DNA of 64,000 bases. Source: Mucilaginibacter sp. SJ (GTDB taxonomy: Bacteria; Bacteroidota; Bacteroidia; Sphingobacteriales; Sphingobacteriaceae). This document shows positions 9,270 through 17,006 of this stretch, piece after piece. The DNA is taken from the NCBI RefSeq assembly GCF_028993635.1, contig NZ_CP118631.1, positions 496,001 to 560,000 on the forward strand. The letters are read 5' to 3'. The notes beneath the pieces were generated by a model. That model saw only the letters and a list, made by a program, of their open reading frames with translations, searched no databases and was not told where the DNA came from. Numbering within the stretch: position 1 is the first letter of the stretch; each line of letters opens with the position of its first letter. A program made the translations under genes and the position numbers.

Positions 9270-9740
9270 TTGCTACAGAACAAAACAAGGTTGCTTGAAA
9301 ATGTAAAAGATTCGATATCGCTGTCGCGGGATATTGAATACCTGAAAAACTATATCCTGTTGCAAAAGTTGCGCAGCGCTACATCGCCTTCCATCACTAT
9401 AGAGACAGATATTGAGGAATACCAAGGGCCATTGAACATTACACCAATGTTGCTGATCCCTTTTGTGGAAAACGCATTTAAGCATGGTATCAGTTTGCAA
9501 AACCCATCACATATCGAGGCCGCGCTGCAAATTGAGGGCGACACCCTTTATTTTGATCTACATAACAGTGTTCACAGCCGACAGGATAACGACCCGGAAA
9601 AGGAGCGGGGTAGCATGGGGCTTGAAAACGTAAAACAAAGGCTAAATTTGCAATATCCCAACCGGCACGAACTGATGATCCGAGAAAATGCCCGGGAGTT
9701 TTTTGTTCACCTCACCATGCAATTGGCCGTTAATCATTAA
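9270..9740 (+). pseudogene. LytS/YehU-type sensor histidine kinase, C-terminal fragment
   Basis: A 156-residue frame matching the back half of LytS-family kinases: a YLKNYILLQKLR helix, then the PMLLIPFVENAFKHG N-box, and a G-box-like SMGLENVKQRL. The membrane domain and the phospho-accepting HisKA_7TM/His_kinase segment (NPHFLFN) are absent, and no in-frame upstream sequence supplies them. The protein could bind ATP but cannot be a working kinase as encoded. It sits 9 bases before a receiver fragment, the usual LytS-LytR gene order, so both are parts of one broken two-component pair. Confidence 0.75.
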
Positions 9741-9749
9741 TTTAAAAGT

Positions 9750-9950
9750 ATGATAGCCATCGCCATTGATGATGAACCCATAGCCCTCGATGTTGTAAGG
9801 GCGCATGCCACTATGGTGCCCTTTATTGAGTTAAGAGACGTGTTCACCAACGCCTTTGAAGCACTAAGCTATCTGCAGAAAAATAAAGTCGACCTTATTT
9901 TTCTGGATATAAAATGCCCGACATCAGCCGCCTCGACAAAGATCATTCTC
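9750..9950 (+). pseudogene. LytTR-type response regulator, receiver fragment with frameshift
   Basis: The frame begins IAIDDEPIAL, the acidic pocket of a receiver domain, and runs to FLDIK, containing the phospho-accepting Asp. Directly after this the expected MPDISRLD is present but in the next frame (ATG 9914), indicating a one-base deletion near 9912. Receiver homology then stops near 9940, and no LytTR DNA-binding domain follows. The gene is broken both by frameshift and by truncation. Confidence 0.72.
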
Positions 9951-10163
9951 CTGCTTACCTGATCCTGGAAAAGCACTTGCAGTCATTGACTGACATAAAA
10001 TATATTTATAATCAGGCTGATATCCTGCAAAAACGCGAATTTATAGACCTGGGGTTCGATAGCAACTTATACTATGAAAATGGGGTCTATCGAACCCCTT
10101 CCATGTTAGAAATATTTTCACATAATCACTTGAAAATGAGAGAGAAAGAATTGTTAATTTATG

Positions 10164-10195
10164 AAAAAAAAGGGATTTTCCTGAGAAAATCCCTT
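10164..10195 (-). terminator. Displaced native tmRNA terminator
   Basis: A 10-bp perfect stem (aagggatttt / aaaatccctt) with a 6-base loop, followed on the minus strand by a run of T. It lies 3 bases beyond the left 17-bp repeat, exactly where the tmRNA terminator would sit before integration of the 26.8-kb element. Confidence 0.75.
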
Positions 10196-10198
10196 CGG

Positions 10199-10215
10199 GT
10201 GGAGCCGGAGGGATT
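10199..10215. repeat. attL: 17-bp copy of tmRNA 3' end
   Basis: GTGGAGCCGGAGGGATT is identical to 37006-37022, which is the acceptor end and part of the T arm of the tmRNA gene. The flanking bases differ on both sides, so the shared core is exactly 17 bp. It marks the left boundary of the integrated element. Confidence 0.85.
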
Positions 10216-10264
10216 TGTGTTTCTCTCTCATTGCTCTGATATTCAATATTTTATGCGGGTTTAA

Positions 10265-10588
10265 ATTCTTACTCACCGAATTACTCACCACTTTTATTTA
10301 CAGATTAATTGCAAATCTTATTAGATAAAAATACATAATATAATTTTATCAATCAAATTTTATATCTATCTCACTAAAAGGCAATCGGCCATATAAGGTG
10401 TTACTACCCAATCCAGTGAAGTTAAACTTTTGGTCTTTATAAAAATTGGGGTCTATGTAAAACAACCATCTAACCGATATTGCTGGCGATAGTAGGATAT
10501 ATAATCAAACAGTGTGGTTGTGTTATTTGTAGTAGTGTTGCGTAGGAGTCGGCAGCCCTCCCGCATGCAACATTAAATCAGGAAAGCC
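10265..10588. other. Left end of the integrated element, non-coding
   Basis: ACTCACC occurs twice at 10271-10290; the 13-mer ACTCACCGAATTA (10271-10283) recurs at 36885-36897 near the right end, and its reverse motif GGTGAGT lies at 36861. These are likely arm-type binding sites for the integrase or excisionase. The rest is AT-rich with no recognised gene. Confidence 0.5.
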
Positions 10589-11037
10589 ATGAATAGATCA
10601 GCCAATATCCTGTTATCAGCTACCGCCGGGACAACAATGATGACCTTGTTTAGCTACCTCGTGTCACTGGCAGCAGATAAAAATTTTAGTGAACCGGAAC
10701 ACCTGGGCACCCTAATCCATCGGTTGGCGCCAGGCACTTCTAAAAAGCAGGGCCAGGCGATTGACTGGGGTGCACATTACGCGGTCGGGCTGCTATTCGT
10801 TCTGGCTTATCAAGAACTTTGGCGTACAGGAAAGATCAAAAAAAGCATTCGGAACGGTCTTGTTTTAGGTGCATTGAGCGGCGCCTTGGCGGTCTTGGTC
10901 TGGAAGGCAACATTAAAAATGCACCCTGCCCCCCCTGGATAGATTTTACCAATTATTATATCCAGTTGGTACCGGCGCATATCGTTTTTGCGGTTTGCGC
11001 AACCTTAACTTCACGCTTGCTCGACGAGCGCGTTTAG
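10589..11037 (+). pseudogene. Small membrane protein (YagU-like region) split by a frameshift in a C tract
   Basis: The first frame (10589-10942) encodes a hydrophobic protein with helices near residues 7-28, 62-78 and 88-104. It stops just after a run of seven C at 10929-10935. With one more C the frame continues WIDFTNYYIQLVPAHIVFAV and further, ending at 11037 with another helix. The joined product of about 149 residues looks complete, so the C-run has either lost a base or is phase-variable. The size and the DWGAHYAVG segment recall DUF1440/YagU-type inner-membrane proteins, but this is weak. Its 3' end overlaps the convergent DUF72 gene by about 27 bases. Confidence 0.6.
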
Positions 11038-11757
11038 CGTGGCCAGGTTTTGCACCGCATCGCCCATGGTGTTGTTAAAATAGGCATAGACCGTTTTACC
11101 TTCTTCCCGCCATTCACGAATGTAGGTACTATACTCCTGCAAAACCTCGGCGGAATAGCTGCCACTATATTTTCCACCAGGACCGTGAAAGCGAAGATAT
11201 ACCGTATTGCCGGCTGCATAATAGAATGGTGTGGCTGAGGATGGAATGTCCTGTATGACAATGGTCAGCAGGTTTTCTTCAGCAAATTGTTGGATATGTT
11301 CCGTATACCATGATGGATGACGGAATTCCAGTGCTGGCTGCCAGATCTGATCAGGATCGGCTTCACGGATTCGGCCAATTAATTCTTGCAGCTGAGGTAG
11401 TAAATTTATTCTGACTCCTGGTGGAAACTGAATCAGGAAACATCCTTTACAATTTCCCGCGGCGTTGATCGCCTGTATAAAACGGTCTAGATCTGCTGGG
11501 TTGTACAACAATTCTTTTTCATGAGTGATACCTTGCCAGAGTTTGAAAGTGAACCGGAAATTATCGGGCACGGATTCCGCCCACTTTGCGATGATTTTAC
11601 TTTGTGGTATCTTATAAAAAGACGAATTGATCTCGATACTGTTAAAAAGAGAGCCATAATAAGCAATCCTGCTTTTGTCCTTGAATTGAACCGGATAATA
11701 CGTTTTATTTGGAACAGGCAATACCAGCCCGCTGGTACCAGCGAAATAATTATCCAT
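11011..11757 (-). CDS. DUF72 domain-containing protein (YecE-like TIM barrel)
   Basis: About 248 residues with the DUF72/YecE signature: an N-terminal YFAGTSG strand, FNSIEINSSFY, FRFTFKLWQ, ALEFRHPSWY, the YLRFHGPGG loop and a C-terminal AYFNN. DUF72 proteins adopt a TIM barrel; their biochemical role is unknown, although they occur often with stress genes. The ATG at 11757 is preferred over one at 11775 because it overlaps the stop of the upstream SDR gene by 8 bases (ATGGATAA), a coupling arrangement. The two genes form an operon on the minus strand. Confidence 0.88.
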   Translation of the reverse strand: MDNYFAGTSGLVLPVPNKTYYPVQFKDKSRIAYYGSLFNSIEINSSFYKIPQSKIIAKWAESVPDNFRFTFKLWQGITHEKELLYNPADLDRFIQAINAAGNCKGCFLIQFPPGVRINLLPQLQELIGRIREADPDQIWQPALEFRHPSWYTEHIQQFAEENLLTIVIQDIPSSATPFYYAAGNTVYLRFHGPGGKYSGSYSAEVLQEYSTYIREWREEGKTVYAYFNNTMGDAVQNLATLNALVEQA

Positions 11758-12595
11758 TGACCACTTCACCACCATTCACGTGAATAACCTGTCCGGTGAT
11801 ATATGAAGCATCGTCAGAAGCAAGAAATACATAAGCAGGAGCAAGCTCTGAAGGCTGACCAGCCCTCTTCATTGCCGTTTCTGAACCAAATTTTTTGATC
11901 TTTTCCTCATCAAACGTAGCAACAATAAGCGGTGTCCAGACCGGGCCGGGCGCCACGGCATTAACCCGGATCTTTTTCTCCACAATATTGGTGGCTAATG
12001 AACGGGTGAAGGAAGTAATAGCTCCTTTAGTGGAGGAATAATCGACGAGGCTCGGTGAAGAGCGATAAGCGGTCACCGAAGTGGTATTGATGATGCTGTC
12101 GCCGGCTTTCATATACTCCAAAGCCTCGTTGGCAAAATGGAAATAAGCAAAAATATTGGTACTGAAGGTATCTTCCAATTGTTTTTCATCAATCGCCTTG
12201 GGATCTTTTTGCAGAATCTGCATCCCGGCGTTATTGACCAGGACGTTCAGCCCGCCCAGCTTTTTAACCGTTTGCTGCACCGCCTTTTTGCAAAAGCCGC
12301 TCTTTTTAACATCACCTTTAATCAGCAGGCATTGCCGGCCTTCGGCTTCCACCAATGCCTTTGTTTTTTCTGCATCTATATCCTCACCAAGGTAAACGAT
12401 AGCGATATCTGCACCCTCGCGAGCAAAATGAACGCAGACAGCGCGACCAATACCACTGTCGCCACCGGTGATCAGTGCGATTTTGCCCTTCAATTTTCCA
12501 GAGCCCTGGTAACTGGGCTTGATATATTCCGGTGCCGGATCCATTTTGGCTTCAATGCCGGGCTGCCTGTTTTGTTTTTTCGGTGTCTTGCTCAT
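11750..12595 (-). CDS. SDR family oxidoreductase (YghA/glucose-1-dehydrogenase-like)
   Basis: About 281 residues from the ATG at 12595 (MSKTPKKQ). The longer frame to 12715 has no family support. The N-terminal extension of about 40 residues (KMDPAPEYIKPSYQGSGKLKG) is typical of the YghA group of NAD(P)-dependent SDRs. The cofactor loop TGGDSGIGRA, the NNAG strand, and the Ser-Tyr-Lys triad in TSVTAYRSSPSLVDYSSTKG are all intact, and the protein ends with YITGQVIHVNGGE. Members reduce aldehydes or ketones and are often induced by osmotic or general stress. It leads an operon with DUF72 and is divergent from the GH130 remnant. Confidence 0.9.
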   Translation of the reverse strand: MSKTPKKQNRQPGIEAKMDPAPEYIKPSYQGSGKLKGKIALITGGDSGIGRAVCVHFAREGADIAIVYLGEDIDAEKTKALVEAEGRQCLLIKGDVKKSGFCKKAVQQTVKKLGGLNVLVNNAGMQILQKDPKAIDEKQLEDTFSTNIFAYFHFANEALEYMKAGDSIINTTSVTAYRSSPSLVDYSSTKGAITSFTRSLATNIVEKKIRVNAVAPGPVWTPLIVATFDEEKIKKFGSETAMKRAGQPSELAPAYVFLASDDASYITGQVIHVNGGEVVNG

Positions 12596-12678
12596 ATCGC
12601 TTTGTGATATAACCTTTCGGCCAACATATAGTTTTACTGATAATTGAAACAGTGCCGGGGCTTTACTGTTGAAAGAAC

Positions 12679-13592
12679 ATGAAAGACATCGCCCGACGCT
12701 TCCCTGAAAACCCACTATTGCTACCTAAGGATCTGAAGCCAAGCGGAGCAGGTCTGCAAGTCATCAGTTTACTTAATCCGGGTGTATTCCGTTTTGACGG
12801 TAAAATCTGGTTGTTGGTGCGGGTGGCTGAAGGCGTATCGCAAAAGGAAGGCGTGCTCTTTTTCCCTGCATTGAATGCAACGGGCAATATGGAGATCATC
12901 GAGGTGCCATTAAATGATCCTGACCTCATTGCTACCGATGCACGGGTGATCAACTACAAAGGGCTTGATTATCTAACCACGATATCACACCTTCGTCTGT
13001 TAGCCAGTGTCGACGGAGTACATTTTTCGGAACAGGATGGGTATTTATCGCTATTCGGCCAAGGTTACCTGGAGCGTTTCGGTATAGAGGATTGTCGGGT
13101 GAGCCAAATAGAGGACACTTATTACCTCACCTACACTGCCGTATCTGACAGCGGTGTTGGCGTGGGCTTAAAAACCACCAAAGACTGGCAGCATTTTGAA
13201 TCCGGGGGGATGATCCTGCCGCCGCATAATAAAGATTGTGCGATGTTTGAAGAAAAGATCGGCGGAAAATATTATTGTCTGCACCGGCCTAGCAGCAAGG
13301 AAATAGGTGGTAATTATATCTGGCTAGCAGAGTCTTCTGATGGCAGGCAATGGGGTAACCAGGTGCTTTTTTGATGGATATTAACGATCCGTCCAAAGTG
13401 ATCTCGCGAACAATCGAACCGATCATGGTGCCGACGGAAACCTATGAATTAAGTGGCTTTTTTGGATATGTGGTATTTACAAATGGCCACGTGCTGGATG
13501 GTGATAGCCTGACCATTTATTATGGCGCGGCGGATGAATTTGTCTGCGGAGCGCATTTTTCCATCGATGAAATTTTAAGTAAACTGAGCTAA
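12679..13592 (+). pseudogene. GH130 family glycosidase/phosphorylase, internally deleted
   Basis: The first frame (12679-13374, 231 residues) shows GH130 hallmarks: LNPGVFRFDGK, LLVRVAEG, GIEDCRV (catalytic Asp region), YYLTYTAVS and an LHRP turn. It stops at 13372-13374. A second frame from 13371 supplies the family's C-terminal part (DINDPSKVI, YELSGFFG, IYYGAADEFV). The middle section that normally carries GxGxPPI and IYHGV is missing: about 50-60 residues have been deleted and the junction is out of frame. GH130 enzymes phosphorolyse beta-mannosides, so the gene is probably inactive here, unless the N-terminal part alone binds sugar. Confidence 0.8.
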
Positions 13593-13644
13593 AGAAAGTT
13601 TCCTATAGCTAAATAACAGATCTGTGTAGAAGGGTTATTAAAAA

Positions 13645-13701
13645 AACAGCCCGCTTAAGCGGGCTGTTGGATCGGCTCATAAAAAGCCCCTGCGGGCTTT
13701 T
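13645..13701. terminator. Two adjacent intrinsic terminators
   Basis: The first hairpin is aacagcccgc-ttaa-gcgggctgtt at 13645-13668. The second is aaaagccc-ctgc-gggctttt at 13682-13701. Both have A/T flanks on each side and could act in either direction. They close the GH130 remnant transcript. Confidence 0.75.
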
Positions 13702-13882
13702 ACAAAATTAAAAACAAAAAGTGATTCTCCAATTTAGTGGTGAACTGAAAACAAATGAAACATTTGTGATAATTGTCAGTTGTTTTAACAACACTTCTAT
13801 ACTTACTCACTGGTGACCGGCAGTGTGTAAGCGTTTGCGGGCCGCCTGGCCGTTCAATCACCCGGCCATAATAGCGCAAAAA

Positions 13883-14230
13883 ATGAAGTTGCAGCTGACC
13901 TCTGAACTATTGGACTTTTTGACCGGTCAAGGTTACCGGCATTGTTTTTCACGGACAACATTAAGTGGTTCCGACAACGATATGGTTACGATCACATTGA
14001 CCCCGGCATTTTCCCGCCCCAAAACCCGTCACCTTCCAAAAGCATATGATACGCATTTTTGTCTCAATCAAGAACCCCGGCAAATGGCAACTGGATTGAC
14101 AGGGATATTGGTGTTGGTTGACATAAAAGAGGAAGTATTAGTGGCTTATTTCAAGTGTCTGATATCACCGAACGCCGGAAATACTCCAGTAATGAGGTCA
14201 AAACGCCATTTAATGTACATTCAAAAATAA
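13883..14230 (+). CDS. Hypothetical protein
   Basis: About 115 residues from the ATG at 13883 (MKLQLTSELL); an upstream GTG/ATG extension to 13823 is less likely. No domain was recognised and no signal peptide or membrane segment is visible. The middle is rich in Thr, Pro and Arg, and the end (VMRSKRHLMYIQK) is basic. It lies alone between a double terminator and the convergent minus-strand stress operon. It may be an orphan small protein or decayed sequence; codon use does not settle this. Confidence 0.4.
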   Translation: MKLQLTSELLDFLTGQGYRHCFSRTTLSGSDNDMVTITLTPAFSRPKTRHLPKAYDTHFCLNQEPRQMATGLTGILVLVDIKEEVLVAYFKCLISPNAGNTPVMRSKRHLMYIQK

Positions 14231-14269
14231 ATATAAAGCCCGGCTCACTATGTAAACCGGACTCTATAA

Positions 14270-14428
14270 TTACACTGCTGGAGTGTCTTTTCTCAGGATA
14301 CCCAATACAAAGGCAATCACGGCGATCACCAATAAAACATGTATCAGGCTGCCTGCTGCGTAAGCAAAAGTTCCGATAGCCCATCCTATGATCAGGATAA
14401 CCGCTATGATATACAAAATTGATCTCAT
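14270..14428 (-). CDS. Small membrane protein, lmo0937 family
   Basis: A 52-residue protein that begins MRSILYIIAVILIIGW and has two membrane helices (about 4-20 and 27-45), ending LRKDTPAV. The length, the two-helix layout and the central GxxAYAAGSLIHVLLVIA-like segment fit the lmo0937 family of stress-linked small membrane proteins. Function is unknown. It is the last gene of a minus-strand operon with Mn-catalase and YciE, starting 22 bases after the YciE stop. Confidence 0.8.
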   Translation of the reverse strand: MRSILYIIAVILIIGWAIGTFAYAAGSLIHVLLVIAVIAFVLGILRKDTPAV

Positions 14429-14450
14429 GGTTGTATGTTTTTATAGATAA

Positions 14451-15605
14451 TTAGTTCTTACCTGGTTCGGTACTGGCGTCGTAATTGGTGTGACTTTCGG
14501 CGATCTCCGTTAATTTCGCGTCGGCCGCTTTTTCTTCGTCCAGTGTCAGTACAAGCAGTTCGGCAACTTCATAGTAACCCAATGTTTTGGCTAAGGAGAT
14601 CATGCCGCCGTAGGAGGCGATCTCGTAATGCTCGGCCTTTTGCCCGGCAAAGATCAGGCCCACATCGCGTTGTGCGGTGCCTTCCTCAGTCGCGCTGATA
14701 ATATCATCACCCTCATCGACGATCCCAGCCATAGCTTCACATTTACGACTTTCAGGTTCCAGACCCAGGATACCAAAGACTTGTTCCAGCCGGGACACGT
14801 GGCCTTCCGTTTCTGTCAGGTGCTCCTCAAAAGCATTCTTTAGTTCATTTGAAGTAGCTGCCTCCGCCAAATCAGGCAAAGTATCCACCAGTTCACGTTC
14901 GGCCCACAGCAGGTCTTTAAGTTCATTGATAAAGAATTCCGACAATTTAGAATTACCTGCATTCGCGTCCTGACTTTCGTCCCAGGCGTCCTCCTGCTCC
15001 AAACTTTCCGGCTCAGGAACATAGGCTCTCGGGGCTTGATATTCACCGGCCGCTGCTTCGTAGGATGGTTGTTCTGTAAACTGTTCCTGGTGAGCTGGTT
15101 CTCCGGATGTTAGATGACTTCCATTGTTTTCCTGTGTTTCTTCTGCAGATTTTGCCTGGTCGCGCAAAGACTTAATCAGGTCATGACCTTCCCTGATTCC
15201 TTGTTGGTGTATTTCTATGAGCTGGGTCAACTCTGGCGTTAATTCACTCTTGGGTGCAAGCGCGTCAAGGTAGGCAGCTTTGGCTGCATCTTCACCCCGT
15301 TCGCATTCGTTGAGGATGGCGAGCAGGTCATGGCCGGTAAATGTAGCTTTAATATCGATCCAGGCACGGTGAAGATCACCTGAGGTACTGGTGCCCTCAG
15401 CGGCTTCCCCTCCGTACTGCCTGGCAATATCTGTGAGTTCCACAACATATTGCCGGCTTTCATCAGCTAGTTTATTAAAGACTGTGATCAGTCCGTTATC
15501 AGCGTTTTCGAGATCGATGCCTGCTTTTTGAAAACCGGCTACGCGGTCATTATTGATCTTGATCAGATCATTGATTACATCAAGTGATTTTTCTGAAATT
15601 TCCAT
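14451..15605 (-). CDS. DUF2383 (PA2169-type) four-helix bundle fused to YciE/DUF892 ferritin-like domain
   Basis: A 384-residue fusion. Residues 1-150 match the PA2169/DUF2383 four-helix bundle (INDLIKINNDRVAGFQKAG, CERGEDAAK). Residues 150-215 form a low-complexity linker rich in Glu, Gln and Pro. Residues about 220-375 match YciE/YciF-type DUF892 proteins (FINELKDLLWAERELVDTLP, QKAEHYEIASYGG, TLDEEKAADAKL) with Glu and His ligands spaced for a di-iron site. Both families are ferritin-like and stress-induced; fusion in one chain is less usual. It follows the 53-residue gene by 34 bases in the catalase operon. A role in metal or peroxide handling is inferred. Confidence 0.88.
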   Translation of the reverse strand: MEISEKSLDVINDLIKINNDRVAGFQKAGIDLENADNGLITVFNKLADESRQYVVELTDIARQYGGEAAEGTSTSGDLHRAWIDIKATFTGHDLLAILNECERGEDAAKAAYLDALAPKSELTPELTQLIEIHQQGIREGHDLIKSLRDQAKSAEETQENNGSHLTSGEPAHQEQFTEQPSYEAAAGEYQAPRAYVPEPESLEQEDAWDESQDANAGNSKLSEFFINELKDLLWAERELVDTLPDLAEAATSNELKNAFEEHLTETEGHVSRLEQVFGILGLEPESRKCEAMAGIVDEGDDIISATEEGTAQRDVGLIFAGQKAEHYEIASYGGMISLAKTLGYYEVAELLVLTLDEEKAADAKLTEIAESHTNYDASTEPGKN

Positions 15606-15639
15606 AGGTGTTTTTATTTCTAATTAGTTTTTATTTTTT

Positions 15640-15801
15640 TTATCCTGCGCTGCTATCGTCTTCTACTTTGTCCGAAGGAAATGTACTGATGGAACCATTA
15701 TCCAGCTTGATCACTACCTTATCCCCGATAAGTTCGACCACCTCGCCCGGTCCATCGGGCGTTTTGACGCGTTGCCCTTTTGGCAAAAAAATACTATCCA
15801 T
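15640..15801 (-). CDS. Small protein with SH3/KOW-like fold, hypothetical
   Basis: A 53-residue protein (MDSIFLPKGQRVKTPDGPG...) with a strand-turn pattern VKTPDGPGEVVELIGDKVVI, as in small SH3-like or KOW barrels. Its end, DKVEDDSSAG, is acidic. It lies between the catalase and the DUF2383-YciE gene on the same strand (69 and 34 bases), so it is almost certainly translated from the same transcript. Function is unknown. Confidence 0.68.
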   Translation of the reverse strand: MDSIFLPKGQRVKTPDGPGEVVELIGDKVVIKLDNGSISTFPSDKVEDDSSAG

Positions 15802-15870
15802 TGGCTTATTGATTTTTGAACATGGCCTGAAAGGTATATGATTGCTTCATTTTTTCCATCGCGGTTCGGA

Positions 15871-16812
15871 TTATACCCGGGCGGCTTCGTAGGTGCTCCA
15901 TTGCGCAACACCTTTTGGCTCCGCGTTTTTCACTTCGGCGCTTTTAACAGCACTCATCTCTTTATCAAGTTTCTCCGCTGCTTTCAGTTCCGTGGTATAA
16001 TCATCTGGCAATTTGGTTTGACCATCGGTTTCCTGCACATAATCCAAGGGATTTTCGATGTAAATAAATTTTTTACCCATCCCTTTTATTTCGCCTTCAT
16101 TCCAGGGTCCGCGAACGGTGCCTTCAGAAAAATTATAAGCTTGTTGCAGATATCTCGGATCAGCAGCCAGCACAGCAGGTGGGAAATTAGGTTGTATACT
16201 GTCCAGAGCCGCCTCAAACATTTTATAGTGCGTTACTTCGCGGGTCATCAGGAAAGACAATGTTTGGTGGATATATGGATCGTCGGTAAATTTCATCAAG
16301 TGTTCGTAAACCAGTTTGGCTCTTGACTCCGATGCGAGGTTGCTGCGCAGGTCGACGGTTAGGTCACCATTGGAGTGGATATAGGACGCACACCATGGAA
16401 TACCCTGGCTGTTGCGCGGGGTTACACCACCACCGGTAATCATAACAAACTGCGGGTTGGCTGTCAGCGCCTCGTGGATAATGTTTTCTTTAGCTGCTTT
16501 TCCGTTCATCACCTGCATGATCTCAGACTGGTCTGCGGCGTCCTTTAACTCTCCATTGACTCCTTTTAATAACATCTGTATAGTTGCACCAACGATCTCC
16601 AGGTGACTGAATTCCTCCGTGGCGATATCCATCAGCATATCGTATTTATCGGGGTGTGGCACTTTGGCACCGAATGCCTGGGTAAAGTATTGCATGGCCG
16701 CGGCCAGCTCACCATTTTCGCCGCCGAATTGCTCCAACAATAAGTTGGCAAAACGCGGATCAGGACGGGATACCCTGGCATTGAATTGTAAAGACTTGAC
16801 GTGGTGAAACAT
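15871..16812 (-). CDS. Manganese catalase
   Basis: A 313-residue non-haem catalase. Ligands of the di-manganese centre are recognisable: Glu35 in GGENGEL, Glu66/Glu67 and His70 in ATEEFSHLE, then a Glu in ASESRAK and Glu-His in REVTHYK. Two Mn ions cycle to disproportionate hydrogen peroxide. The C-terminal 60 residues are Lys/Glu-rich, as in related Bacteroidota and Bacillus spore-type proteins. It is first in a four-gene minus-strand operon with the KOW-like protein, the DUF2383-YciE fusion and the lmo0937 membrane protein. A perfect -7 element (TAGTTTTG on the minus strand, about 16873-16880) lies upstream, without an obvious -33 TTG. Confidence 0.92.
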   Translation of the reverse strand: MFHHVKSLQFNARVSRPDPRFANLLLEQFGGENGELAAAMQYFTQAFGAKVPHPDKYDMLMDIATEEFSHLEIVGATIQMLLKGVNGELKDAADQSEIMQVMNGKAAKENIIHEALTANPQFVMITGGGVTPRNSQGIPWCASYIHSNGDLTVDLRSNLASESRAKLVYEHLMKFTDDPYIHQTLSFLMTREVTHYKMFEAALDSIQPNFPPAVLAADPRYLQQAYNFSEGTVRGPWNEGEIKGMGKKFIYIENPLDYVQETDGQTKLPDDYTTELKAAEKLDKEMSAVKSAEVKNAEPKGVAQWSTYEAARV

Positions 16813-17006
16813 AATAGTAGATTTTAATGGTGAACTATTACGCTTACAATTTTAGATCCAAAACTATAGTTTTAATTAAATATTTTTTTAAATATGAAAA
16901 TTAAAACAATTGATATTTAATTCGGTTTAAGTACATACATTTTTATTGTTGCGCTATTCGCGGCGTGCACGGATTAATAAAGCATTATTAAACGATCAAT
17001 TTTACT

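Larger units (their letters stand above)
9950..10264 (+). pseudogene. Site-specific (serine-type) recombinase, C-terminal fragment
   Basis: In the same frame as the shifted receiver end, the sequence changes to residues resembling the C-terminal region of Bacteroidota serine recombinases (ADILQKREFIDLGFDSNLYY, then YRTPSM). The frame runs through the left copy of the tmRNA-end repeat at 10199 (residues RVEPEG), a typical read-through where an integrase gene ends at its attachment site. I infer the remains of an earlier element that used the same tmRNA site. Catalytic Ser domain and zinc ribbon are missing. The family call rests on pattern memory. Confidence 0.5.

Noticed and set aside
12137-12607. 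156-residue plus-strand frame
   Set aside because: Antisense to the SDR gene, which has all its catalytic motifs on the other strand; Cys/Phe-rich nonsense composition.
15608-16326. Plus-strand open frames opposite the Mn-catalase operon
   Set aside because: Shadows of the catalase and KOW-like genes; the minus-strand frames have family motifs.
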